Assembly (NCBI GenBank): GCA_040902745.1
Contig: JBBDWR010000029.1
Span: 159,910 to 223,909 of the forward strand
Length of the DNA: 64,000 nucleotides
Direction: 5' to 3'
Source: JBBDWR01 sp040902745
Lineage (GTDB): Bacteria > Actinomycetota > UBA4738 > HRBIN12
Made by a program: the position numbers and the translations under genes. Below the pieces are notes generated by a model. That model saw nothing but the letters and a program-made list of their open reading frames with translations, made no database searches and was not told the DNA's origin. This document shows, piece by piece, positions 26,413-35,116 of this stretch (its first letter is position 1; every line of letters starts with the position of its first letter).

Positions 26413-27516
26413 CTACAGGCCGAGCTCGGCCGCGACGGCGGCAGGATCCGCCTTGACCGTTGGCGGGTGGCTCGCACCGGAGATGGCCCATTCGGGGTCC
26501 TTCAAGCCGTGTCCGGTGAGGACACACACTATCGTCGCTCCCCGCGGCAGACGGTCCTGCGCAGAGAGGTGGAGCAATCCCGCGACCGACGCAGCTGACG
26601 CCGGCTCGGCGAACAGCCCCTCCCGCGCAAGGCGCCGGTAGGAGGCGAGGATCTCGCGGTCCGTGACCGCCTCGATCGCTCCCTCGGACTCCTTCGCGGC
26701 CGCCACGGCCTGGTCCCAGGAGGCGGGGTTTCCGATCCGGATCGCCGTGGCGATCGTCTGCGGATCCTTCACGGGAGCTCCCTGCACGATCGGAGCGGCG
26801 CCCTTGGCCTGGAATCCCAGCATGCGCGGCGGCTCATGGATCACCCCGTCGCGCAGGTACTCGGTGTATCCGAGCCAGTGGCTCGTGATGTTGCCTGCGT
26901 TCCCAACCGGCACCAGGTGCAGGTCGGGGGCCCGGCCGAGGGCGTCGACGACCTCGAACGCGAGCGTCTTCTGTCCCTGGATCCGGTAGGGGTTCACAGA
27001 GTTCACCAACGTGACCGGGAAGTGCTCGGCGAGGTCCTTCGCGAGCTCGAGCGCCTCATCGAAGTTCCCGTCGACCTCCAGCACCCGGGCGCCGTGCACG
27101 AGCGTCTGCGCCATCTTCCCGAGGGCGATCTTTCCCTTGGGAACGAGTACCGCACAGGTGAGACCCGCCTTCGCCGCGTAGGCCGCGGCTGCCGCGCTCG
27201 TGTTGCCGGTCGACGCGCACACGACCGCCTTGGACCCCTCCTCTACCGCCTTGGAGATCGCCATCGTCATCCCCCGGTCTTTGAAAGACCCGGTGGGGTT
27301 GGCGCCCTCGTACTTCAACCAGACGTCGCAGCCCGTCTCCTCCGACAGCGACGCGGACGCCACCAAGGGCGTGCCACCCTCTCGGAGCGTGATCACGGGG
27401 GTGGCGTCGGTCACCGGTAGCCGGTGGCGGTACTCCTCGATCACTCCTCGCCATTGATGCGCACCTTCGACCCCCGGCGCGGGCCCCGGCATGGCATCGG
27501 ATGCACGTTCGCTCAT
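26413..27516 (-). CDS. thrC: Threonine synthase
   Basis: 367 residues. The PLP lysine is Lys79 in NPTGSFKDRGM; ASTGNTSAAAAAYAA binds the cofactor phosphate; PVGNAGNITSHWLGY is the family pattern. It converts O-phosphohomoserine to threonine and phosphate. Start ATG 27516 overlaps the hom stop (ATGA). About 25 N-terminal residues are variable and the true start might be slightly downstream. Confidence 0.95.
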   Translation of the reverse strand: MSERASDAMPGPAPGVEGAHQWRGVIEEYRHRLPVTDATPVITLREGGTPLVASASLSEETGCDVWLKYEGANPTGSFKDRGMTMAISKAVEEGSKAVVCASTGNTSAAAAAYAAKAGLTCAVLVPKGKIALGKMAQTLVHGARVLEVDGNFDEALELAKDLAEHFPVTLVNSVNPYRIQGQKTLAFEVVDALGRAPDLHLVPVGNAGNITSHWLGYTEYLRDGVIHEPPRMLGFQAKGAAPIVQGAPVKDPQTIATAIRIGNPASWDQAVAAAKESEGAIEAVTDREILASYRRLAREGLFAEPASAASVAGLLHLSAQDRLPRGATIVCVLTGHGLKDPEWAISGASHPPTVKADPAAVAAELGL

Positions 27517-28799
27517 TCCTCACCCTCGACCCGCAGGATGCTTCGGACCTCCTTCACGACCGGCGAGGTGTCGAGCTCCCGCACGGCCGTGCGGAAATGC
27601 TCCTCGCGCGCACGGTGGGTGACGAACACGAGTTGCGCGTCCTCCCCGGTCCCCTCCTGCCAGACGCTGCGGATCGACACGTTGTTGCGGCCGAGCACCG
27701 CAGCGATCTCCGCCAGAACGCCGGGCCGGTCCACCACTTCGAGCAGGAGGTAGTACTGATCGTCGTTGCGTTCGATCGGGCTGACCGCGCGCTGCACGAT
27801 CCGTGTGAATACCGGTCCCCGTCCACCCGAATGCAGGTGGCGGGCGACGGTCGCGAGATCGCCGACGACGGCCACAGCCGTGGGATCGCCGCCGGCCCCT
27901 CGACCGTAGAACATCAGCTCACCGGATTTCTCTCCCTCGACGAACACCGCGTTGAACGACCCCCGGACCGATGCGAGCGGGTGATCGGCAGGCACCATCG
28001 CGGGGTGCACACGGACGGCGATCGCATCGCCGTCCAGCTCGGCGATCGCAAGCAGTTTGACGACGTACCCCAGGCGCCGGGCGATCTCGATGTCCTGCTT
28101 GGACACGCGGGAGATCCCCTCGGTGTGGACGTCGCTCGCCGTCACACGGGCGTCGAAGGCGATCGATGCGAGGATCGCGCACTTCGCCGCGGCGTCGTGA
28201 CCACCCACGTCCGCCGTCGGATCCGCCTCCGCGTAACCGAGACGCTGTGCCTCTACGAGCGCGTCATCGAAAGACATGCCGTCGTCGCTCATGCGGGACA
28301 AGATGTAGTTCGTGGTCCCGTTCACGATCCCGAGGACGCGCCGCACGCGCTCCCCGGCGAGCGACTCCTTCAAGGGCCGGATCAACGGGATGCCGCCACC
28401 GACCGCCGCCTCGAAGTACAGGTCGAGCCCCTTGGCGTCCGCGAGGTCGAACAGCTCCCACCCCCGGCTCGCGAGGAGCTCCTTGTTCCCGGTGACGACC
28501 GGCTTGCCCGACTCCAACGCTGCCAGCAGCAGCTCCTTCGCCGGCTCGACTCCCCCGATCAGCTCGCAGACGACGTCAACGTCCGGGTCGACGACCAGCG
28601 CCTCCGCATCCTCGGTGAAACACTCGTCCGGCAGCGGGATGTCGCGCGCCTTCGAGCGATCGCGAACCGCCACCCGCACCACTTCGACGCGGCACCCAGC
28701 CCGCAGGGCGATCTCATCGGCGTGTTCGACGAGCAGGCGGACTACCGCCGACCCGACGGTGCCGCATCCGAGCAGCCCCACTCGGACGACGTCGCTCAC
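27513..28799 (-). CDS. hom: Homoserine dehydrogenase
   Basis: 428 residues. NAD(P)-binding GLLGCGTVGSAVV (8-20), catalytic region GIVNGTTNYILSRM and EAQRLGYAEADPTADVGGHDAAAK, and a C-terminal ACT domain (about 345-420; YYLLLEVVDRPGVLAEIA) that usually binds threonine for feedback control. GTG 28799 has AAGGAG six bases upstream. It reduces aspartate semialdehyde to homoserine. It stands 73 bases after lysA. Confidence 0.95.
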   Translation of the reverse strand: MSDVVRVGLLGCGTVGSAVVRLLVEHADEIALRAGCRVEVVRVAVRDRSKARDIPLPDECFTEDAEALVVDPDVDVVCELIGGVEPAKELLLAALESGKPVVTGNKELLASRGWELFDLADAKGLDLYFEAAVGGGIPLIRPLKESLAGERVRRVLGIVNGTTNYILSRMSDDGMSFDDALVEAQRLGYAEADPTADVGGHDAAAKCAILASIAFDARVTASDVHTEGISRVSKQDIEIARRLGYVVKLLAIAELDGDAIAVRVHPAMVPADHPLASVRGSFNAVFVEGEKSGELMFYGRGAGGDPTAVAVVGDLATVARHLHSGGRGPVFTRIVQRAVSPIERNDDQYYLLLEVVDRPGVLAEIAAVLGRNNVSIRSVWQEGTGEDAQLVFVTHRAREEHFRTAVRELDTSPVVKEVRSILRVEGEE

Positions 28800-28872
28800 C
28801 TGCCACTCCTTCCCTCCGGCGTGCCCGCAGCGTACATGCGCCGGCGACCCTCCGAGCGCCGGAACGGGCCAT

Positions 28873-30729
28873 TCAGAGCCAGCGCGCCATCAGGATCTCG
28901 TCCTCATATCCATAGGCCTTGCGAGACTGCCTGACCAGACGTCCCTCGTCCACGAATCCGAATCTCCGGTACAAGGCGATCGCCGGGGTGTTGGTCGGAT
29001 AGACCGAGAGCTCGACCTTTTCCACACCGGAGCGTTCGGCCCACCGCAGGGCATCGGCCATGAGCGCAGACCCGATCCCACGTCCGCGCCGATCCGCGAC
29101 GACCGCGAGCCCGAGCGTGGCCACGTGTCGGGTGACCGGATGCTCCTCACGCTGGATGTGGAGGTTGCCGACGACGCGCGATCCCTCGACCGCCACGAGC
29201 CACAACTCGCGATCGTTCTGCGCCGCGCGGAAGCGCCTCCGGTAGACACGGGCAGATCCCCGGACCTGTTCCGTGCGCACGTAGATGCCGTCGGCGACCA
29301 CCGCCCGCCACAGCTCGAGGAACGATCTGGCGTCCCTGGGCTCTGCCGGTCGGATCCGCACACCGACGGGTGACGCGACCTCGGGGATCGGCCCCGACGG
29401 CATCACCTCGAGCCGGTCGAGATCCGCGACGTCTTCCCTGCGCACCCAGCACGCGCTCGTCCCTTCGCGAACCGCCACGACGGCTGGCCGTCCGACCCGG
29501 TTGTAGGTGCTCGCCATCGAATACGTGTAGGCGCCGGTCGCAGCGAACGCGAGCAACGAACCCGGAGGCAGGCCGATCGGCAGCGTGACGCCGTGAGCGA
29601 GCACGTCTCCGGATTCGCAGTGACGGCCGACGATCGTGACGGGCCCTCGCGGGCCGGAGATCTGCGGACCGGCGGCGACGACGGAGAACCGCGCCCCGTA
29701 GAGCATCGGCCGGATGTTGTCCGACATCCCACCGTCGACGGCAAGCAGCACCGGACCGTCGGGAACATGCTTGCGCGATCCGGTGCGGTACAGGGTCAGC
29801 GTCGTGTTCGCGACAAGGGACCGGCCTGGCTCCACCGCGACGCGTGGGACCGGGAGTCCACGAGCCTGTGCGCCCGCGCGCACGCGCTCCATGACCGCCT
29901 CGGCCAGCTCCTGGACCACGAGCGGGCGCTCGTCCGCGTAGGTGACGCCGAACCCACCCCCGACGTCGAGCAGGCGAACGGACGTTCCGATCTGCCGCTG
30001 CAACGTCTCGAGCAGATCGAGCAACGTGTCGACGGTCTGCAGGTACGGACCGACGTCGAGCACCTGGGAGCCGATGTGCGCGTGGATCCCCTCCAAGTGC
30101 AGTGACGGATCCGCCTCGATCGCCGTTGCCGTCTCAACCGCGTCGGACAGCGGCGTTCCGAACTTCGATCCCTTCGCCCCCGTCTCGATCGCGGGGTGGG
30201 TTCTCGCCGCTACCTCCGGGACCACTCGGAGAAGGACCCGCTGGAGGAGGCCGGCGCGGTTCGCCTCGCGCGCGACCCGATCCACCTCATCGCGGTTGTC
30301 CACGATGATGAGTGCGACCCCGTGGCCCACCGCCGCGGTGAGTTCTCGATCGGACTTGTTGTTGCCATGGAACACGATCCGATCCCCTCGGATCCCTGCC
30401 CGGACCGCCGCCTCGAGCTCCCCCTCGCTGGATACGAGCAGGTCGATCCCCTCTTCGGCCACCACGCGCAGCAGCGCGTACGCCGTGAACGCCTTGACCG
30501 CGTAGAGCACGCGAGGGAACAGGGAGCGCATCAGGCGGCACCGCGCCCGCAGATCGTCTTCATCTACGACGAGCAGCGGTGTGCCGTAACGGGACGCGAG
30601 GTCGACCGCGGATATCCCGGCCACCTCGAGACCACGTTCGGTGAAGGTCGCGTTGCTGGGCCACGCCGAAAACGCCGTGGCGTCGGATCGCGCCCGGAGC
30701 CGATCGGCCACCTCGGCCGGTTCAGGCAT
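28873..30729 (-). CDS. lysA: Diaminopimelate decarboxylase fused to a GNAT acetyltransferase
   Basis: 618 residues, about 160 more than usual LysA. Residues 1-455 are the fold-type III PLP enzyme: Lys79 in LYAVKAF, HIGSQ near 240, EPGRS, and the catalytic cysteine in GRHCESGDVLA. Residues about 457-618 are a complete GNAT domain starting VRIRPAEPRDARSFLEL with the acetyl-CoA loop RRGRGIGSAL and the NTPAIALYRRFGF helix. No stop or frame change separates them. LysA makes lysine from meso-diaminopimelate; the GNAT partner's substrate is unknown. The gene overlaps argS by 8 bases. Confidence 0.88.
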   Translation of the reverse strand: MPEPAEVADRLRARSDATAFSAWPSNATFTERGLEVAGISAVDLASRYGTPLLVVDEDDLRARCRLMRSLFPRVLYAVKAFTAYALLRVVAEEGIDLLVSSEGELEAAVRAGIRGDRIVFHGNNKSDRELTAAVGHGVALIIVDNRDEVDRVAREANRAGLLQRVLLRVVPEVAARTHPAIETGAKGSKFGTPLSDAVETATAIEADPSLHLEGIHAHIGSQVLDVGPYLQTVDTLLDLLETLQRQIGTSVRLLDVGGGFGVTYADERPLVVQELAEAVMERVRAGAQARGLPVPRVAVEPGRSLVANTTLTLYRTGSRKHVPDGPVLLAVDGGMSDNIRPMLYGARFSVVAAGPQISGPRGPVTIVGRHCESGDVLAHGVTLPIGLPPGSLLAFAATGAYTYSMASTYNRVGRPAVVAVREGTSACWVRREDVADLDRLEVMPSGPIPEVASPVGVRIRPAEPRDARSFLELWRAVVADGIYVRTEQVRGSARVYRRRFRAAQNDRELWLVAVEGSRVVGNLHIQREEHPVTRHVATLGLAVVADRRGRGIGSALMADALRWAERSGVEKVELSVYPTNTPAIALYRRFGFVDEGRLVRQSRKAYGYEDEILMARWL

Positions 30730-32386
30730 CGCCGCGTTCCATCGACGCCGGCGCGCTCACGCCGAGCAGGTCGAGGACGTTCGCGATCGCCCGGCGCGCG
30801 GCTTCCGCCAGCCACAGACGCGCCTGCGTGAGCTCCGGATCGTCGGAGAGCACGCGATGATCGGTGTAGAACCGATGGAACCGGGCGGCTAGATCCTGAG
30901 CGTAGTGCGTGAGCTTGTAGGGAGCTCGCAGCTCGGCAGCGGCGGCGACCAGCGCGGGAAACTCGGAGATCGCCTTGAGCAGGTCCAACTCCGGCTCTTC
31001 GCGCAGCAGGGAGAGATCCACCTGGTCGACCGGCCGCATGGCGATCCCCTGCGCCTCGGCGGTGCGCAGGATGCTGGCGATCCGGGCGTGTCCGTATTGC
31101 ACGTAGAAGACGGGGTTCTCCATCGATCGCCGCTTGACCTCCTCGATGTCGAACGCGATCGTCGAGTCGCTCGATTGCGAGAGCAGAGTGAATCGCACCG
31201 CATCTGGACCGACCTCGTCGAGCAGCTCGTCGAGCGTGACGATGACCCCGGCTCGCTTGCTGAACGACAGCTCCTCGCCACCCCGGAGCAGCGTGACCCA
31301 TTGGTAGAGAACGATCTCGACCTCGCCGGGATCGAACCCGAGCGCCTCTGCCGCGCCGTGCAACCGCTTGACCGTTCCGTGGTGGTCCGCCCCCCAGACG
31401 TAGATCAGGTGGTCGAATCCCCGGGCGAACTTGTCGACGATGTAGGCGCAGTCCGCCCCGAAGTAGGTCGGCTCCCCGTTACTGCGGATCACCACTCGAT
31501 CCTTCTCGTCGCCGAAGTCGGTCGAACGGAAGAAGATCGCGCCCTCGGCCTCGTACGCGTAGCCACGCTCGGTCAGTCTGCGAACCGCCTCCTCGATCTC
31601 ACCGGCGTCGTGAAGCGTTCGCTCCGAGAAGAACACATCGAACCGGATCCCGAACCGCTCGAGCGTCCCCTTGATCTGCTCGAGCATCCGGCGAGCACCC
31701 TCCACGAGCAGCCGCTCCCGGCGTTGGGGCTCCGGCAGGTCGAGGAAGGCATCCCCGTGTTCGGCGGCGATGTCGGCGGCGATGTCCGCGATGTAGGCCC
31801 CTCGATAGCCGTCCTCAGGGAGCTCGCCCTCCCGTCCGAACCGCTCGAGATACCGGACTTCCACGGACGCACCGAACAGCTCCATCTGCCGCCCGGCGTC
31901 GTTGAAGTAATACTCCCGCTCCACGCGCCACCCTGCTGCATGGAGCAGCCGCGCGATCGCATCGCCCAGCACGGCGTTGCGGGTGTGGCCGATATGCAAG
32001 GGCCCCGTCGGATTCGCGGAGACGAACTCCACCTGGACCGACCGACCGGAAGGTTCCGCGTGCCCGTACGTCGCGCCCTGCGCCAGCACGTCGCGGAGCA
32101 CGTCGTAGAGCCAATCATCGGTCACGTGCAGGTTCAAAAAGCCGGGACCCGCCACCTCCACCCGTTCGACGAACTCCGCCGGAGGCATCGCGTCGACCAA
32201 CGCCTGCGCGACGTCTCGCGGTGGGCGATCGAGGGATCCCGCCAGAACCAACGCGAGGTTGGTCGAGAAGTCTCCGAACTCCTTGCGCTTGGGGCGATCG
32301 AGTTCGATGTCGGCGGGGATCTCAACGCCCGGTGCAGCAACGGCGACGGCATCGCGCAACAGGTCCCGGAGACGGTCTTCGATCAC
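30722..32386 (-). CDS. argS: Arginyl-tRNA synthetase
   Basis: 554 residues. HIGH motif at 131-134 in ANPTGPLHIGHTRN, SFSKRAG in place of KMSKS (common in ArgRS, with KRAG), an N-terminal tRNA-recognition domain and C-terminal DALR anticodon-binding domain (YARIASILRTAE onwards). It charges tRNA-Arg; one tRNA-Arg gene is nearby at 32919. GTG at 32386 lies ten bases after the receiver-domain gene. It opens the argS-lysA-hom-thrC-thrB run. Confidence 0.95.
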   Translation of the reverse strand: MIEDRLRDLLRDAVAVAAPGVEIPADIELDRPKRKEFGDFSTNLALVLAGSLDRPPRDVAQALVDAMPPAEFVERVEVAGPGFLNLHVTDDWLYDVLRDVLAQGATYGHAEPSGRSVQVEFVSANPTGPLHIGHTRNAVLGDAIARLLHAAGWRVEREYYFNDAGRQMELFGASVEVRYLERFGREGELPEDGYRGAYIADIAADIAAEHGDAFLDLPEPQRRERLLVEGARRMLEQIKGTLERFGIRFDVFFSERTLHDAGEIEEAVRRLTERGYAYEAEGAIFFRSTDFGDEKDRVVIRSNGEPTYFGADCAYIVDKFARGFDHLIYVWGADHHGTVKRLHGAAEALGFDPGEVEIVLYQWVTLLRGGEELSFSKRAGVIVTLDELLDEVGPDAVRFTLLSQSSDSTIAFDIEEVKRRSMENPVFYVQYGHARIASILRTAEAQGIAMRPVDQVDLSLLREEPELDLLKAISEFPALVAAAAELRAPYKLTHYAQDLAARFHRFYTDHRVLSDDPELTQARLWLAEAARRAIANVLDLLGVSAPASMERGDA

Positions 32387-32396
32387 GCTGGGGCTC

Positions 32397-32789
32397 CTAG
32401 CTCGCGGCCTCGTCGAGCGTGCGCCGGACGACCTCGACGAGCGCGGCGGGGTCGAACGGCTTGGTGACGTACTCCACCACGCCGAGAGCGTAGCCGCGGG
32501 CCCGATCCTCGTCCTGCGCTCGCGCGGACAGTAAGATCACCGGCACGTCGACGGTTCCCGGATTCGCGCGCATCCGCCGGCACACTTCCCACCCGTCGTA
32601 AACCGGCATCATGACGTCGAGCAGCATCACGTCGGGGGGATCGGCGATCGCCTTGGCGAGCGCCTCATCCCCCCTGGACGCGGTTTCCACGTCGAAACCC
32701 TCCAGACGGAAGTTCACCTGGAGCAGTCGAACGATGACCTGATCGTCGTCGACGATCAGCACGCGGCCGGCGGGTTGGGCTGCACTCAC
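32397..32789 (-). CDS. Stand-alone response-regulator receiver (CheY-like)
   Basis: 130 residues. Receiver fold only: acidic pocket DDD (14-16), phospho-acceptor Asp58 in LLDVMMP, Ser in ILLSARA, Lys in YVTKPFDP. There is no DNA-binding or other output domain and no histidine kinase nearby, so the partner is unknown. GTG 32789 is chosen because a TATCCT hexamer stands exactly six bases upstream. It precedes argS by ten bases, an odd partner for an aminoacyl-tRNA synthetase. Confidence 0.85.
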   Translation of the reverse strand: MSAAQPAGRVLIVDDDQVIVRLLQVNFRLEGFDVETASRGDEALAKAIADPPDVMLLDVMMPVYDGWEVCRRMRANPGTVDVPVILLSARAQDEDRARGYALGVVEYVTKPFDPAALVEVVRRTLDEAAS

Positions 32790-32795
32790 CCGGTC

Positions 32796-32801
32796 AGGAT
32801 A
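32796..32801 (-). promoter_or_regulatory. -10 hexamer for leaderless receiver/argS transcript
   Basis: Minus-strand TATCCT six bases before GTG 32789. Probable promoter of the receiver-argS-lysA-hom-thrC-thrB run. Confidence 0.5.
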
Positions 32802-32918
32802 GTCGGGCACCCGCTCGGGCACGCGGACCACCGGAAGCGTTCCGGCGACCCACCCACGCTCGCCGACGAGATCCGACGACAGGGCTCAGGAGGGGCCGTT
32901 GCTAGACTCGCCCTGCTC

Positions 32919-32990
32919 GCCCCCGTAGCTCAGCGGATAGAGCACCGGCCTCCGGAGCCGGGTGCGCAGGTTCGAGTCCTGCCGGGGGCA
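32919..32990 (+). tRNA. tRNA-Arg (anticodon CCG)
   Basis: 72 bases fold as a full cloverleaf: acceptor GCCCCCG/CGGGGGC, D-stem GCTC/GAGC, anticodon stem CCGGC/GCCGG with loop CTCCGGA (anticodon CCG, reads CGG), T-stem GCAGG/CCTGC with loop TTCGAGT, discriminator A. CCA is not encoded. A TAGACT hexamer lies ten bases upstream (32903-32908). Confidence 0.95.
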
Positions 32991-33011
32991 CCGGCTTGTC
33001 GCCCAGTCGCC

Positions 33012-33017
33012 TAGCAT
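33012..33017 (+). promoter_or_regulatory. -10 hexamer for leaderless pdxH transcript
   Basis: TAGCAT, seven bases before ATG 33025; no ribosome-binding site between. Confidence 0.45.
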
Positions 33018-33024
33018 CTGCTCG

Positions 33025-33669
33025 ATGAGCGATCCCCGAGACATGCAAGCCCGGTCCGGCTTCCACGAACGGACGCTGCGACGCCACGACCTGCGCGCCG
33101 ACCCGATCGAGCAGTTCCGTTCGTGGCTGTCCGATGCCGAGCGCGCGCGGATCCCCCTCCCGAATGCGATGAGCCTGGCCACCGCCGACGCGAACGGTCG
33201 GCCGTCTGCGCGCCACGTGCTCCTGCGGGGGCTCGACGAGCGCGGGTTCACGTTCTTCACGAATCTCGCCAGCCGCAAGGGTCGCGATCTCGCGGAGAAC
33301 CCCCACGCCTCGATCGTGTTCCTGTGGAAGGAGCTGGATCGTCAGGTCGGCGCGAGCGGCGCGGTTTCCTCGCTGACGCGCGAGGAGTCGAGCGCCTACT
33401 TCGCGACACGACCGCGCGCGGCGAAGATCGGCGCCTGGGCATCGCGGCAGAGCGAGATACTCGCCGACCGCGCCGAGCTGGAAGAGCGCGTGCAGGCCGC
33501 CGACGGGCGGTTCCCCGGCGAGGATGTCCCGCTCCCCGGGTTCTGGGGGGGCTTCGCCCTTCGGGCCGAAACGATCGAATTCTGGCAGGGACGAGAGGAT
33601 CGCTTGCACGATCGATTCCGCTACGCGCGCGATGCGGGCGGGTGGCGGATCGACCGCTTGTCGCCCTAG
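33025..33669 (+). CDS. pdxH: Pyridoxamine/pyridoxine 5'-phosphate oxidase
   Basis: 214 residues. FMN-binding split-barrel with the PNPOx features: NAMSLATADANGRPSARHVLL, FFTNLASRKGRDL, FLWKELDRQV, and the C-terminal dimerisation pattern PLPGFWGGFAL ... FWQGREDRLHDRFRY with WRIDRLSP at the end. It makes PLP, the cofactor of several enzymes in this window (GlyA, ThrC, LysA, GabT). ATG at 33025 fits the family start and has TAGCAT seven bases upstream. Confidence 0.93.
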   Translation: MSDPRDMQARSGFHERTLRRHDLRADPIEQFRSWLSDAERARIPLPNAMSLATADANGRPSARHVLLRGLDERGFTFFTNLASRKGRDLAENPHASIVFLWKELDRQVGASGAVSSLTREESSAYFATRPRAAKIGAWASRQSEILADRAELEERVQAADGRFPGEDVPLPGFWGGFALRAETIEFWQGREDRLHDRFRYARDAGGWRIDRLSP

Positions 33670-33700
33670 GGCGAACCTGTCCGTTGTTCCCTACGAGCGG

Positions 33701-33706
33701 TATCGT
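33701..33706 (+). promoter_or_regulatory. -10 hexamer for leaderless M20 peptidase transcript
   Basis: TATCGT, eight bases before ATG 33715. Confidence 0.4.
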
Positions 33707-33714
33707 TCGCGGCC

Positions 33715-35064
33715 ATGGAAGCCAGGGGCCCACACGAGACGATCCGTGAGCTCGCTCCCACGATCCGCGCGGATCTGGAGCGCCTCGTCGCCATCCCTTC
33801 GGTCGCGTTCGGAGGGTTCCCGCCGGAACCCGTGCGCGAGGCGGCCGATGCGACGGCCGACATCCTCCGCTCGGCAGGATTGCCGGGTGTGCGACTCCTC
33901 GAGCTCGAGGATGGGTTTCCGGCGGTGTTCGGGCAGATCCCGGCGCCCTCCGGCGCTCCCACCGTTCTGCTCTACGCGCACTACGACGTGCAGCCCGCGG
34001 GACCGATGGATCTGTGGACCTCACCCCCGTTCGAGCCGGTGGTGCGGAACGGACGATTGTTCGGGCGAGGGAGTGCGGACGACAAGTCCGGCGTCGTTCT
34101 GCACGCGGCGACGGTGCGGGCATTCGCCGGAGCTCCTCCGGTCGGCGTCAAGGTCCTGATCGAGGGCGAGGAGGAATCGACGACCGAGCATCTGCCCGAG
34201 CTGATCGCCGCGAACCGACACCTGCTTGCGGCCGACGTGATCGTTGTTGCGGACTCGGGGAACATCACGACGGGGGCGCCGACACTGACGACCACCCTGC
34301 GCGGCGTGATCGACCTGACGATCGAGGTCCGGAGCCTCGAGGTCCCGATCCACAGCGGATCGTTCGGAGGAGCAGCCCCGGACGCTCTTCTCGCATTGAT
34401 CCGGATGGTCGCGAGCCTGCACGACGAAGCCGGGTCCGTAGCGGTCGCAGGACTCGAGAGCGCACCCACCCCGCTCGCACCCTGGGACGAGGAGGCGTTC
34501 CGTCGCGAAGCAGGTGTCCTGGACGGCACCGAGCTGGTCGGCCGAGGCACGATCGCCGAGCGCGCGTGGGCGATGCCCGCGATCAACGTGATCGGGATCG
34601 ACGCGCCGACGGTGCACGGAGCGCGAAACATCCTCGTCGACCGTGCACGAGCACGGATCAGCCTGCGCGTCCCGCCCGGGGAAGACCCTGAGCGGGCGAT
34701 CGGGGCGGTCGAGGCCCACCTGCGAGCGGCTGCGCCTTGGGGTGTGCGGTTCGAGGCGACGGCCGGCGAACCGGGCGCGGGATTCGACGCGCCGACGACC
34801 GGCCCCGCCTATGCCGCCGCTCGGCGCGCGCTCCAGGCAGCGTACGGCGCCGAGGTTGTGACGATGGGCAGTGGCGGCTCTGTACCACTGATCCCCGTGC
34901 TGGCAGAGGTGTTCCCCGAAGCCGAGATCTTGCTCATGGGCGCGATGGACGACCGGTCGAACACCCACGCTCAGGACGAGAGCGTGGATCTGGCGGAATT
35001 GGAGCGCGCCGTGCTCGCGCAGGTCGTGCTCCTGGACGAACTGGCACATACGTCACCCTCCTAA
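33715..35064 (+). CDS. M20 family metallopeptidase (dipeptidase)
   Basis: 449 residues. Metal-site motifs are YAHYDVQPAG (His and Asp ligands), GRGSADDKSG, EGEEESTT (catalytic Glu pair) and VADSGN; the dimerisation/lid domain follows (about 195-345). The set matches the M20 dipeptidase group related to CNDP/DapE-like enzymes rather than deacetylases. Cytoplasmic, no signal peptide. It follows pdxH by 45 bases in the same direction and may precede bpa in a shared region, though each has its own -10-like hexamer. Confidence 0.88.
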   Translation: MEARGPHETIRELAPTIRADLERLVAIPSVAFGGFPPEPVREAADATADILRSAGLPGVRLLELEDGFPAVFGQIPAPSGAPTVLLYAHYDVQPAGPMDLWTSPPFEPVVRNGRLFGRGSADDKSGVVLHAATVRAFAGAPPVGVKVLIEGEEESTTEHLPELIAANRHLLAADVIVVADSGNITTGAPTLTTTLRGVIDLTIEVRSLEVPIHSGSFGGAAPDALLALIRMVASLHDEAGSVAVAGLESAPTPLAPWDEEAFRREAGVLDGTELVGRGTIAERAWAMPAINVIGIDAPTVHGARNILVDRARARISLRVPPGEDPERAIGAVEAHLRAAAPWGVRFEATAGEPGAGFDAPTTGPAYAAARRALQAAYGAEVVTMGSGGSVPLIPVLAEVFPEAEILLMGAMDDRSNTHAQDESVDLAELERAVLAQVVLLDELAHTSPS

Positions 35065-35103
35065 GCCCGCGATGCCCCGATCCCGGCCGATCTCGGATGC
35101 CTG

Positions 35104-35109
35104 CTACGT
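35104..35109 (+). promoter_or_regulatory. -10 hexamer for leaderless bpa transcript
   Basis: TACGTT, seven bases before ATG 35117. Confidence 0.4.
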
Positions 35110-35116
35110 TGTGGCG

